Assembly (NCBI GenBank): GCA_015067255.1
Contig: SVMS01000011.1
Span: 1-47,972, forward strand
DNA: 47,972 nucleotides
Source: Oscillospiraceae bacterium
GTDB taxonomy: Bacteria > Bacillota > Clostridia > Oscillospirales > SIG519
Reading direction: 5' to 3'
This document shows, one piece after another, positions 27,519-36,900 of the stretch (position 1 is the first letter of the stretch; every line of letters starts with the position of its first letter). Below the pieces are notes generated by a model. It did not search any database. It was not told where the DNA came from and saw nothing but the letters and a program-made list of their open reading frames with translations. The position numbers and the translations under genes are program-made.

Positions 27519-28124
27519 TCAGCTTTCATACGGTCGTATGCGAAGGGTAGCGCCTATAGAATTACAAATTTCGAGGCAACGCTGTTGCTCTTCGGGAGAA
27601 GTTACAACATCTACCACTGTCATCATAACATCAGGAACATAGTTTACGCAATCTTTTGTAAACTCAAGCATAGCGTCGTATGAGTCAATACCGAATTTAG
27701 AACGCACTATTTTAAGATAATCCTCTTTATTGGTAGCATTAAGGCTTACGGAAACTGCATCAATAAGTCCTTTGAGCTTGGGCGCAGTTTTTTCTTTCCA
27801 AATTAAATCGGATAAACCGTTTGTATTTATACGGATTTTTATATTACTTTTTTCTTTAATATATTTTGCTACCTTCAGCAAAGCGTCAAGACGTTCTGTA
27901 GGTTCTCCAAAACCGCAAAAAACAATTTCAGTGTATTTATCTAAATCCCAAGTGTCAATGCTGTCACAAATTTCTTGTACAGTGGGCTCACGCTCAAGCC
28001 AAAGAGAGTCTGAATCATAAACTTTGTCGTTGTTATTTCTCAGGCAAAAAGTACAGTCACAAGGACAACGGTTTGTGATATTGACATAAATTCCGTTTTT
28101 AACCTGGTATGTAATAGTCATCAT
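27519..28124 (-). CDS. Radical SAM protein, TatD-associated type
   Basis: A short (201 residue) radical SAM protein. The 4Fe-4S ligating cysteines are Cys20, Cys24 and Cys27 (CX3CX2C, with an extra Cys22 inside the motif). Then VFCGFGEPTERLDALL supplies the GE motif and IRINTNGLSDLIW the ribose-contact strand. Length and pattern recall the family annotated as TatD-linked radical SAM proteins, sometimes fused to or beside TatD nuclease; no tatD is in this window. The gene lies 7 nt after the ECF S-component, so it is co-transcribed with the B6 genes. Substrate unknown. Confidence 0.85.
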   Translation of the reverse strand: MMTITYQVKNGIYVNITNRCPCDCTFCLRNNNDKVYDSDSLWLEREPTVQEICDSIDTWDLDKYTEIVFCGFGEPTERLDALLKVAKYIKEKSNIKIRINTNGLSDLIWKEKTAPKLKGLIDAVSVSLNATNKEDYLKIVRSKFGIDSYDAMLEFTKDCVNYVPDVMMTVVDVVTSPEEQQRCLEICNSIGATLRIRPYES

Positions 28125-28131
28125 ACTTTTG

Positions 28132-28629
28132 TCACCTTATAAATTTTTTAATATCAATTTTATCAAATGTAATGCCAATAAGGATAAATACAATACTGCT
28201 AAAAACACATTGAGTTATATTTCCCCAAATTGCAGCTATAGGAGAAAAGAAATTACCCGTTATCAACGCATCGTAAATGTAATAGCCACCAATACATATT
28301 AAGGAGGAAGGGACTAAGGCAAATATATTTCTTTTAGAAATAATTTTGTGCGTTTTTCTGCAAAAGAAAAATACAGTTATAGCTTTAATGATTACAGAAG
28401 CAGGCGCCCAAAGAGCAAAGCCTGTAAGACAGTCAGCAAGAAGAGCACCGCCTGCACCTACAAAGACAGCATAAGGCAATGGGAGTATGCAAGAAGCAAG
28501 ATATATAAATCCGTCTCCTATATGTATATATCCCGTATGGATTGGAATATGAAGATAAGCAGTAAAAACAAATACAATAGCAGTAAAAACTCCTGCAAGG
28601 CACATAAGCTTTATGTTTTCTTTTTTCAT
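28132..28629 (-). CDS. pdxU: ECF transporter S-component, probable vitamin B6 uptake
   Basis: 165 residues, 5-6 transmembrane helices, no soluble domain. The N-terminal AGVFTAIVFVFTAYLHIPIH and HIGDGFIYLASCILP blocks match the S-component family (TIGR04002-like) that has been linked by genome context to pyridoxine. Placement 17 nt downstream of a pyridoxal-type kinase supports uptake followed by trapping through phosphorylation. The shared ECF module (EcfA, A', T) is not in the window. The substrate is inferred from context only. Confidence 0.75.
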   Translation of the reverse strand: MKKENIKLMCLAGVFTAIVFVFTAYLHIPIHTGYIHIGDGFIYLASCILPLPYAVFVGAGGALLADCLTGFALWAPASVIIKAITVFFFCRKTHKIISKRNIFALVPSSLICIGGYYIYDALITGNFFSPIAAIWGNITQCVFSSIVFILIGITFDKIDIKKFIR

Positions 28630-28646
28630 TATATATAAAAGCTCCT

Positions 28647-29471
28647 TCAGATTTCTGATAAAAATTCTTCAAAACAAATACCGTCAGTTTTCGGTAAACC
28701 GAGCTCAACAGTTTTGCGCAAAGCTTTGGCAATAAAAGAAGAAGCGTGTTGAATAGAAGTTGTAAAGTCTTTGCCATTAACAGCATCAGCGGCAATAATT
28801 GAAGAAAAAACATCACCGGTTCCTGCACGGCATGGACCTACTTTGTGTGCTGTAATAACAATAGGTGCTTTTCCTTTTTCAAAAATAAAATTATCAAGGT
28901 TGTCTTGGTGTTCAAGACCTGAAATAACAATTTTTTTCGGTCCCATTAAGCTAAGCTTTTGACATATTTCAAGAAGTCCATCTTTGTCTATATCATTACG
29001 GTATTTAGTATTAGTAAGAATACAAGCCTCTGTGAGATTAGGAGTAAGAATATCAGCATATGGGACTAAAGAACCCATTTTTTTTGCAAGCTCGGGAGAG
29101 TAGGTGGGGTATAGCTCTCCGCAATCACCCATAATTGGGTCTATAACAATAACGGCATCTTCTTTTTTAAAATACTCAAAAAAATGTTTTACTATATCTA
29201 TTTGTTCCGGAGAACCGAGAAAACCTGTAAGTATTCCGTTAAAATTAAGATTTAACTTTTTCCATTCTTCTATATAAGAGCTCATATGTTCGGTGAAATC
29301 TGTATAATAAAAGCTATCAAAGCCTGTATGGTTAGAAAAAATTGAGGTAGGCAAGGGACAGCACTGAATTTTCATCGCAGATATAATAGGTAATGAAACA
29401 GTAATAGAACAACGTCCAAAACCGGAAAAATCATTGATAACAGCTATTTTTTTTTGCTGTGTGCGTAACAT
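28647..29471 (-). CDS. pdxK: Pyridoxamine/pyridoxal kinase
   Basis: A PfkB/ribokinase-fold vitamin kinase, 274 residues. Seen: INDFSGFGRCSITVSLPIIS at the N-terminus, VIDPIMGDCGELY, TPNLTEACILTN, and the anion-hole / catalytic block GTGDVFSSI with Asp220. It phosphorylates pyridoxal, pyridoxine or pyridoxamine. The NDFSGFGR start is typical of the PdxK/PdxY-like group of Firmicutes. A strong AGGAGG lies 8 nt upstream. It heads the minus-strand operon and diverges from the MocR-type regulator, whose promoter overlaps its own. Confidence 0.9.
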   Translation of the reverse strand: MLRTQQKKIAVINDFSGFGRCSITVSLPIISAMKIQCCPLPTSIFSNHTGFDSFYYTDFTEHMSSYIEEWKKLNLNFNGILTGFLGSPEQIDIVKHFFEYFKKEDAVIVIDPIMGDCGELYPTYSPELAKKMGSLVPYADILTPNLTEACILTNTKYRNDIDKDGLLEICQKLSLMGPKKIVISGLEHQDNLDNFIFEKGKAPIVITAHKVGPCRAGTGDVFSSIIAADAVNGKDFTTSIQHASSFIAKALRKTVELGLPKTDGICFEEFLSEI

Positions 29472-29483
29472 TTGCTTTCCTCC

Positions 29484-29512
29484 TTGCTTTTTATTTTTAA
29501 ATAGTATATAAT
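29484..29512 (+). promoter_or_regulatory. Promoter of the MocR-type regulator
   Basis: TTGCTT (29484-29489), 17-nt spacer, consensus TATAAT (29507-29512). The -10 region overlaps the -10 of the opposing kinase promoter (29503-29531), so a protein bound here would affect both genes. Confidence 0.65.
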
Positions 29513-29531
29513 ATTTTTGGTCATATGAAAA
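29503..29531 (-). promoter_or_regulatory. Promoter of the pdxK operon
   Basis: On the minus strand TTTTCA (plus 29526-29531), 17-nt spacer, TATACT (29503-29508). The -35 is weak, which fits a promoter that depends on an activator such as the divergent MocR-type protein. A loose direct repeat, TCATATG (29521-29527) and TCAGAATG (29535-29542), is a candidate binding site. Confidence 0.5.
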
Positions 29532-29562
29532 TAGTCAGAATGGGAGAAAAATATATAACCAG

Positions 29563-30669
29563 ATGAAATACATAATAGATAAAGATGATACTTTGCCTGC
29601 TTATCTTCAGCTTTATAGGCAAATGAGGGAAGATATAATAAAAGAGATATACCCTTATAACAGTAAGCTGCCTTCAAAAAGAATACTTGCAGAAGAAATG
29701 GGATTAAGCACAGTAACAGTAGAGCACGCATATTCGCTTCTTTGTGATGAGGGATATGCGGAAGCTAAAGAAAGAAGCGGATATTTTGTTATTTTTCGCA
29801 TAGATGACGGCTTCGCAAGTGCATCGGATAAAACTGTTTCAAATACAACCTTGTCTAATCACAATAAAAGTGCATCTTCCGAATTTCCATTTTCGGTATT
29901 TACAAAAACAATGCGAAGCGTAATGAATGATTTTGGAGAAAGTATTTTAGAAAAATCTTCAAATTTAGGTTGTATAGAATTAAGAGAAGCAATAAGACAA
30001 TACCTTGCAAGAAGCAGAGGTATTATTGCTGATACAAGGCAAATTATTATAGGCTCAGGCTCTGAATATCTTTATAGCTTAATAATAGATATGCTTGGAA
30101 GAAATAAAGTGTATGCAATAGAAAGCCCCTCATATAAAAAGATAGAGCAGGTATATAAAGCTTCCGATGTAAAATACGAAAAGCTACCTCTTGGTAATGA
30201 TGGAATAGAAAGCATTGCTTTAAGAGAAAGTAAAGCAGACGTTCTTCATATATCTCCGTATCGTAGTTTTCCAAGCGGAGTAACAGCAAGCGCATCTAAA
30301 CGCCACGAATATATGCGTTGGGCGAGTAAAGATAACAGATATATTATAGAAGATGATTTTGAATCGGAGTTTTCAGTTTCGAAAAAGCCCGAAGAAACGT
30401 TGTTTTCAGACACATCAAAGGAAAATGTTATCTATATGAACACTTTTTCTAAAACTATATCCCCGTCGCTTCGTGTGGGGTATATGGTTTTGCCCGAAAA
30501 ATTAGTGGCTGTATTTGAAGAAAAATTAGGCTTTTATTCTTGCACAGTACCGACTTTTATGCAGTTTGTTTTGGCAAAGCTTATTTCAAACGGTGATTTT
30601 GAAAGACATATAAACAGAGTAAGAAGAAAAAAGAGAAAAGAAGCAACTGATAATTTAAAAAGCTTATGA
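29563..30669 (+). CDS. MocR-type GntR regulator, C-terminally shortened
   Basis: An N-terminal GntR winged helix (about 10-75: LPAYLQLYRQMREDI, LPSKRILAEEMGLSTVTVEHAY) is joined by a linker to a fold-type I aminotransferase-like domain that binds PLP rather than catalysing. The Schiff-base lysine is Lys297 in NTFSKTISPSLRVGYM. The PLP-contact block IIEDDFESEF carries Phe266 where MocR proteins usually have Tyr. At 368 residues it is about 80-100 short: it stops after RHINRVRRKKRKEATDN, losing the small C-terminal domain, and the stop codon sits in the terminator stem. Divergence from a B6 kinase suggests PLP sensing. Confidence 0.85.
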   Translation: MKYIIDKDDTLPAYLQLYRQMREDIIKEIYPYNSKLPSKRILAEEMGLSTVTVEHAYSLLCDEGYAEAKERSGYFVIFRIDDGFASASDKTVSNTTLSNHNKSASSEFPFSVFTKTMRSVMNDFGESILEKSSNLGCIELREAIRQYLARSRGIIADTRQIIIGSGSEYLYSLIIDMLGRNKVYAIESPSYKKIEQVYKASDVKYEKLPLGNDGIESIALRESKADVLHISPYRSFPSGVTASASKRHEYMRWASKDNRYIIEDDFESEFSVSKKPEETLFSDTSKENVIYMNTFSKTISPSLRVGYMVLPEKLVAVFEEKLGFYSCTVPTFMQFVLAKLISNGDFERHINRVRRKKRKEATDNLKSL

Positions 30670-30694
30670 GTCGTAAAAACTCATAAGCTTTTTT
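30657..30694. terminator. Bidirectional terminator between mocR-type gene and ricT
   Basis: A perfect 15-bp stem: AAAAAGCTTATGAGT (30657-30671) with ACTCATAAGCTTTTT (30679-30693), 7-nt loop, T-runs on both strands. The TGA stop of the regulator (30667-30669) lies within the left arm, and the ricT stop codon begins 4 nt past the right T-run. Confidence 0.92.
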
Positions 30695-30697
30695 GCA

Positions 30698-31561
30698 TCA
30701 TATAGAATCGTCTGTAACGATTTCTGTTTCCTGGGTTTCAGGCTCTTCTTTTTTCTTTAATATTTTAAGGTCTTCTTTATTATAAATTTTTGGAGTAGCA
30801 TCAGGATTGCTGTCCAAACGTACTTTTACAAGACCTTTAAGCAAATAGATTTCCGTTACAACGCCGTTGCCGTCCGGAGTTTGTACTATACTGCCTACAC
30901 GTGGAGTTGTTTTAGCCAAATCTTCATATGCGTTTTGCTCGTATTTAAGACAGCACATAAGCCTGTCGCAAGTTCCTGAAATTTTTGTAGGATTAAGAGA
31001 TAGGCCTTGTTCCTTTGCCATTTTAATAGAAACAGGGTGAAAATCTCCTAAAAATGAGGAACAGCAAAAAGGTCTGCCGCATATTCCCAAACCGCCTTGA
31101 AGCTTTGCTTCATCGCGTACACCGATTTGACGAAGCTCAATTCTTGTTTTGAAAATTGATGCCAAATCCTTTACCAATTCACGAAAGTCAACTCTGCCTT
31201 CGGAGGTAAAATAAAATAGAAGTCTGTTTGAATCAAAGCTACATTCAACGTTTATAAGGTTCATATCAAGCTTATGCTCTAAAATTTTCTTTTGGCATAT
31301 TTCAAAGGCTTGTTTTTCTCTTTCAACAGCCTCTTGAGATTTTTTTATATCTGCCGGAGTAGCTTCTCTTAATACGTTTTTAAGAGGGGGCACAATACAG
31401 TCATCAGGAACCTCTCTGTTTTCCAAAGCCACTTCTCCGATTTCTACTCCGCGTGAAGTTTCAACAATAGCAAAGCTTCCTTTTTTAAAATTTATTCCTG
31501 CGGGACCAAAATAATAAATTTTTCCGCCTTTTTTGAATTTTATTCCAATAACCTCTGTCAA
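30698..31561 (-). CDS. ricT: RicT (YaaT), PSP1-domain iron-sulfur protein
   Basis: RicT is the PSP1-domain subunit of the RicAFT (YlbF-YmcA-YaaT) complex, which in Bacillus binds Fe-S clusters and affects RNase Y-dependent mRNA processing, sporulation and biofilm. The cysteine-rich blocks GICGRPFCCSSFLGDF and GTCDRLMCCLKYE are conserved. I chose TTG 31561: GGGAGGA lies 6 nt upstream and TTG overlaps the holB TGA (TTGA). The ATG at 31576 lies inside that ribosome binding site. The product is 287 residues with an acidic C-terminal tail. Confidence 0.95.
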   Translation of the reverse strand: MTEVIGIKFKKGGKIYYFGPAGINFKKGSFAIVETSRGVEIGEVALENREVPDDCIVPPLKNVLREATPADIKKSQEAVEREKQAFEICQKKILEHKLDMNLINVECSFDSNRLLFYFTSEGRVDFRELVKDLASIFKTRIELRQIGVRDEAKLQGGLGICGRPFCCSSFLGDFHPVSIKMAKEQGLSLNPTKISGTCDRLMCCLKYEQNAYEDLAKTTPRVGSIVQTPDGNGVVTEIYLLKGLVKVRLDSNPDATPKIYNKEDLKILKKKEEPETQETEIVTDDSI

Positions 31562-32412
31562 TGAACTTCCTCCCAAATTTTAATAAATAAAACAGTAACC
31601 GAAAGATTGATATTTGAATTTGATTCTATTTGTGTATAAGCATCTTCTAAGATGTTAACAACATTTAAAAGCTGTTTTATAGTAGTTTTCGAAGCGGCAA
31701 GCGCATAGTCTTTTGAAAAATCAGGTATGTAAAGGTCTGCACCTTTAACACTTTTTGAGATTATTATATCCCTGAATACGTTTTTTAAAAGACTGATTTG
31801 CTTTAAAAGAGACTCACGCTTTTTAGAAAGAGAGTCTGAAAATTTTAGAAAAGCAAATTCATTTGTACCATATAAAGCCTTTAAAAAATCAGAAGCTGTC
31901 TGAAGCTCTTTTTTCTTAGAAGCTTCATCCTCAGAAGAAAGCAAGAGTCTGATACAACGGGAATTGATTGTTTCAAGCATAGCTTCTCCCTCGGGAGTAA
32001 TAAGAATAAATACTGCATATTCCGGAGACTCTTCAAGGGTTTTTAAAAGAGCATTCTGTGCGGCAACGGTGAGTAAATTTGCCTGCGGGATTATATAAAT
32101 TTTCTTTTTGCTTTCATTGGGAATAACAAAAACGTCTGCAAAAATTTGACGTGAAGCTTCAACACCGATTGTCGCTCTGTCTTTTTGGACAGATACAGTA
32201 ATAACATCAGGATGAATATCCTTTTGTATTTTCAAACAGTCTTTACATTTTTTGCAGGGGACTTGTTGACCGACACATTCAAAGCACATAGCCATAAGCT
32301 TTGCTGCTTCAAGTGCTCCTGAGGTATCATTACTTTCAATTAAATAGGAATGACTAAGACGGTTTGAAGCTGCAGCAGACAATATATAATTAAAAAGCTC
32401 TTGCTTTTCCAA
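31558..32412 (-). CDS. holB: DNA polymerase III delta-prime subunit
   Basis: Delta-prime is the stator of the clamp loader that places the beta clamp on DNA. Present: zinc-module cysteines (Cys46, 53, 56, 59 around CKKCKDC), NALLKTLEESPEYAVFIL, and the SRC motif in TINSRC. The P-loop position (ESNDTSGALEAA) lacks the GK signature, as expected for non-ATP-binding delta-prime. Length 284 is short but usual in Clostridia. Start is TTG 32412 with AAAGGG 12 nt upstream. The holB-ricT order is conserved in Firmicutes, but tmk is not beside it here. Confidence 0.93.
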   Translation of the reverse strand: MEKQELFNYILSAAASNRLSHSYLIESNDTSGALEAAKLMAMCFECVGQQVPCKKCKDCLKIQKDIHPDVITVSVQKDRATIGVEASRQIFADVFVIPNESKKKIYIIPQANLLTVAAQNALLKTLEESPEYAVFILITPEGEAMLETINSRCIRLLLSSEDEASKKKELQTASDFLKALYGTNEFAFLKFSDSLSKKRESLLKQISLLKNVFRDIIISKSVKGADLYIPDFSKDYALAASKTTIKQLLNVVNILEDAYTQIESNSNINLSVTVLFIKIWEEVH

Positions 32413-32452
32413 TTTTATGTCAATCCCTTTCAGCTAAAACATTTACTATACT

Positions 32453-32481
32453 ATTATAAATGAAAAACAATTTATTTGCAA
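32453..32481 (-). promoter_or_regulatory. Promoter of holB-ricT
   Basis: On the minus strand TTGCAA (32476-32481), 17-nt spacer, consensus TATAAT (32453-32458), about 40 nt ahead of the holB start codon. Confidence 0.65.
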
Positions 32482-32504
32482 CAAAAAAATAACATTATAT
32501 CAAG

Positions 32505-32533
32505 TTATTAAAAAAATAGTGTCTTAATATAAT
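32505..32533 (+). promoter_or_regulatory. Possible promoter of the LysM-GH18 gene
   Basis: TATAAT (32528-32533) with TTATTA (32505-32510) at 17-nt spacing; GGGGAG lies before the ATG at 32568. The -35 is poor, and a spore-specific sigma factor could be used instead because the product looks like a spore protein. Confidence 0.4.
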
Positions 32534-32567
32534 ATTTGTATGAAATTCTGATGGGGAGAGTGTAAAT

Positions 32568-33842
32568 ATGATAATACATACGGTACAATCGGGAGAAACA
32601 GTAAATTCTATTGCAGAGAATTATAATATAACAATAAGCAGACTTATAGAATATAACGGACTTTTAGCTCCTTATACCTTGGCTGTAGGACAAAGCTTGG
32701 TAATTTTGTATCCAAAAACAGTACATACGGTAGTAGAGGGTGATAGCCTTTTTTCTATTGCTCAGCAGTATAATACGAGCGTAAGACAGCTTTATAGAAA
32801 TAATGCCTCTTTAAAAGGAAGGCCGCAAATATATGAGGGTCAGAGTATAATAATTGATTTCACCGATACACCGACGAGAGAGGTGGTAATAAATGCATAT
32901 GCATATCCTTTTATAGAGCAAAGGCTATTAGAGGGGACTCTATATTATCTTACAAACCTTCTTCCGTTTACATACGGCTTTACTCCTCAGGGGGAGCTTG
33001 TTGACCTTGATGATGAACAGCTTATTTCTTCTGCACAGTATTATGGAACATCGTCATTTATGCATATTTCTACACTTACGCAGGAAGGGAATTTCAGTAG
33101 TGCCCTTGCAGAACAGCTTTTAAATGATGAAGCGGCACAACAGCGTCTGATAGAAAACATTTATCAAAATATGAGAAATAAAGGCTATACAGGTCTTGAT
33201 ATTGATTTTGAGTTTATTCCGGCACAGCTCAGAGAAAATTATATAGAATTTGTAAGGAAAGCCACACAGTATTTGAATAACTACGGGTATGACGTTATAG
33301 TTGCTCTTGCCCCGAAAACTTCATCAGCTCAAAGAGGTCTTTTATATGAGGCTCATGATTACGCAGGTCTTTCAGAAGCGGCAAACTATGTTTTTTTAAT
33401 GACATATGAATGGGGATATACGTATTCAGAGCCAATGGCAGTAGCTCCTATAGAAAATGTCAGAGCTGTTGTAGAATATGCATTGACTCAAATGCCGCCT
33501 GAAAAAATAATTTTAGGATTACCTAATTATGGTTATGACTGGCCTTTACCATATGTAAAGGGACAGACTAAAGCAGTAAGTATTTCTACATCGCAGGCTT
33601 ATGATATAGCGGTAAAATATAGGGCTGAAATCCTTTATGACGAGGTTTCTCAAGCTCCGCATTTTGTTTATACAAATGAAAACAATCAAGTGCACGAGAT
33701 ATGGTTTGACGATGCAAAAAGCATATCTGAAAAGCTTTCCCTTATAGAAGAATATTCTTTGTATGGCGGCGGTTATTGGAGCCTTATGAAGCGTTTTCCG
33801 TCAAATTGGAGTGTTCTTAACGCTATGTATATAGTGAGATAA
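32568..33842 (+). CDS. LysM-GH18 cortex-lytic N-acetylglucosaminidase (SleL/YaaH-like)
   Basis: 424 residues: two N-terminal LysM repeats (about 3-48 and 51-97: HTVQSGETVNSIAENYNITI, HTVVEGDSLFSIAQQYNTSV) bind peptidoglycan. A GH18 barrel (about 105-424) has the catalytic motif GLDIDFEF with Glu215 as proton donor and FLMTYEWGY later. LysM starts at residue 1-4 with no signal peptide, as in SleL/YaaH proteins made in the mother cell and assembled into the spore. Those enzymes degrade muramic-lactam cortex during germination. It stands alone, 74 nt before the glucan synthase gene. Confidence 0.9.
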   Translation: MIIHTVQSGETVNSIAENYNITISRLIEYNGLLAPYTLAVGQSLVILYPKTVHTVVEGDSLFSIAQQYNTSVRQLYRNNASLKGRPQIYEGQSIIIDFTDTPTREVVINAYAYPFIEQRLLEGTLYYLTNLLPFTYGFTPQGELVDLDDEQLISSAQYYGTSSFMHISTLTQEGNFSSALAEQLLNDEAAQQRLIENIYQNMRNKGYTGLDIDFEFIPAQLRENYIEFVRKATQYLNNYGYDVIVALAPKTSSAQRGLLYEAHDYAGLSEAANYVFLMTYEWGYTYSEPMAVAPIENVRAVVEYALTQMPPEKIILGLPNYGYDWPLPYVKGQTKAVSISTSQAYDIAVKYRAEILYDEVSQAPHFVYTNENNQVHEIWFDDAKSISEKLSLIEEYSLYGGGYWSLMKRFPSNWSVLNAMYIVR

Positions 33843-33916
33843 AATCAAATTTTTTACATTTAATTAACGTTTTTGAGCATACTAAAAACAAAAATTAAAA
33901 AACGGGGATTAAGTGT

Positions 33917-36900
33917 ATGGATAAAAGCTTATATGTTTATGCAAAGCAGGCGGAATATATAAAAAAATATCAACAAAATCTTACCCTTGCTGAAAAAAAC
34001 GAGGGAGATAAACGCTGGCTTTATGAAAATATATATATAGTTATGCAGGAAGTCTATTTTGCCCTTAATGAATTAAGGGGTAACAGCGGTATTGCCTTTG
34101 ATATAGCAAAAGAATGTATTTCAAACTTTGAATATGATATTTCTTTAGAAAATTTAGGAGCAATTCTAAAAAGCGATAAATACAAGAATGTTTTAAAATA
34201 TGAAACTATTTCAAAAATACTTTTATGCTTAAGATTGGAGCTATGTTACAGACTTTACAGACTTTGCAGAGGTAAAGAAAAATGTAGCTTTAAGGATATA
34301 ATTATCGCTTACCGCAAACTTTGCGATATAGAGCAAAAGGATGTTTTAAGCTTTTGGGAGGTTGAGAGGGTATTAGAAAAAGACCCTGAGAATGTATATT
34401 CCTCTATGACAGACGCGTCAAAGGATTATTACAGAAAAAAAGTTGCGGAGCTTGCTGATAAAAATAATATTTCTCAGCTTGAACAGGCAAAAAAAGTATT
34501 GAACGAAGCTCAAAAAAATAACGTTCATTTGGGAAAAATACTTTTTAAAAAAGAAAAAAACATAGCAGGTTATATATATTTATTTTTGTTGACATTTTTT
34601 ACAGTGGCTTTAAGCAGCGTTCTTACAGCTTTTTTGGGACGTTGGTGGAGCTTTTTCCTATTTGTAATTCCTGTAAGTGAAATTGTTAAAAAAATATTAG
34701 ATTTTTCCTATTATAAATTCAGAAAAATAAGACCTTGTTTTGTAATTAAGCTAAAGGAGATACCCGATAATGCGCTTACAGCAGTAGTTATATCGTGTCT
34801 TGTAACAAGCAAAAAGGATATAGAAAAGCTTATAACAAGAATAAAAAAGCTTAATTGTACAAACGGTGGTAAAAACGTACTTTTCGGACTTTTGGTAGAT
34901 TTTAAAGACAGTAATCTGAAAGTAGAAAAAGGCGATGAAGAATTAAAGCAAACTCTAAAAAAAGAAATAGAAGAATTAAAAAACGATTGCTTTTTCTGTG
35001 TTGTAAGAAACAGAAGCTATAATCCAAAAGAAAAAATATTTATGGGTTTTGAGCGAAAAAGAGGAGCAATATGTGAGCTTGTTTCCTATATATATCAAGG
35101 CAAAAAAATCAACGGTGATATCTTTGGAAATCAGGAAAGATTAAGAAAAATAAAGTATATTACAGCTTTGGACAGCGATACAAATTTACCAATACAAGAA
35201 ATTAAAACTCTTGTAGGTGCTATGCTTCATCCATCAAATAAGGCAGAAATTGATGAGAAAAAAGGCATTGTAAAGAATGGCTATGGAATAATCGTTACAA
35301 GACTGTCAGCGGATTTGGCATCTTCTCAAAAAAATCTTTTTTCAAAAATTTATGCAGGCTTCGGCGGTAGCGAAACCTACAGCAACCCTACCTATGACCT
35401 TTACTATGATATTTTTGAAGAAAGTATTTTTTCGGGAAAAGGAATTCTTGACGTAGAAGCATTTTATAAAACGGCAATTAAAAAAATCCCTCATAACAAA
35501 ATTTTAAGCCACGATTTATTAGAAGGTTTTTTTATGAGAACAGGCTTTGTAGGCGAGGTTGCTATGACAGACAGCTTTCCTTCAAGTGTATTTGCTTATT
35601 ATAAACGTGCTCACAGATGGTATAGGGGAGATGTGCAAAGCCTTATATTCTTATTTAAAAAGGTTGTTAATTCCAAGGGGGAAAAAGAGCTTTCGGGAAT
35701 TTCCTCAATAAATAAATTCAAGCTTTTGGATAATATAAGAAGAATGCTTTTGATAAGAGCTAATTTACAGCTTTTACTATGGGGCTTTTTTTCACCGATT
35801 TGTTTTGCTGTGGGAATTATATCACTGTTTTCGGGACAGATTATTTCTCTTGTTGATACAGTAGTGCACGGTGGCCTTGAAGCTATAAAAATACGATATT
35901 CTTCAAAAACAATATCAGTATTTAAAAGCGTATTTTTAAGCGCATTGTTTGATTTGATTTTTTTACCTTATGCTGCTTTGGTAAGCTTTCACGCTTTTTA
36001 TGTAGCGCTTATCCGTATGCTTATTACTAAGAAAAAGCTTTTGGTTTGGATAACAGCCGCACAATCGGATAAAAGAAAAGATACTCTTCTGAGCTATTAT
36101 AAAGGAATGATAATATGTCCGGTTTTTGCATTGGTTTTTATTCTTACACTGAAAATTCACCTTATTGTCATAGGAGTAGGTTTTGCTCTTGCGCCCTTAG
36201 CGGCATATCTGATTTCTAAACCAACCCCGGAACAAATAAGAAAAATACCTGCTGAAAAACAAGAAAAGCTTATGGAATATGCAAAAGATATATATAGCTA
36301 TTTTGCAGATTTCGTAAATCAAGAAAACAATTTTTTGCCGCCCGATAATTTACAGGAGCAGCCTGTTTACCGTCAGGCTAAAAGAACGTCACCTACCAAT
36401 ATAGGTATGTCTCTTATTGCTCATGTCAGCGCCCATATTTTAGGAATAATTACTTTTGAAAGCTTAGTTTCAAAAATTGAAAATACAATTGAAACAATAA
36501 AAAAAGCTGAAAAATACAGAGGTCATCTTTATAACTGGTATTCAACAGAGGATTTAAAGCCTTTAGAGCCACGATATATTTCTACCGTTGACAGCGGAAA
36601 CTTAGCTTGCAGTCTTTGTCTTTTGTATTCTTATCTATCAAAGAACAAGGCTAAAGAAAGCTTGCTTAATGATATAAAAAATATAGAAAATGAAATGGAT
36701 TTTGATTTCTTATATAATAAGAAAAAGAAGCTGTTTTATATAGGGGTAGACAGTGAAGGTAAAACAGGGGATAACTGCTACGACCTTTTTATGAGCGAAT
36801 ACAGAATGACGGGATACTATCTTATAGCAAAGGGAAAGGTTGGCAAAAAGCACTGGTCTGCCTTAAATAGACTATTTATAGGTTACAGAGGCTATTTCGG

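Noticed and set aside
27519-28124. Radical SAM gene as a RiPP or sactipeptide maturase with a nearby precursor peptide
   Set aside because: It is too short for SPASM-type maturases, and no short Cys/Gly-rich precursor frame with a ribosome binding site is visible next to it.
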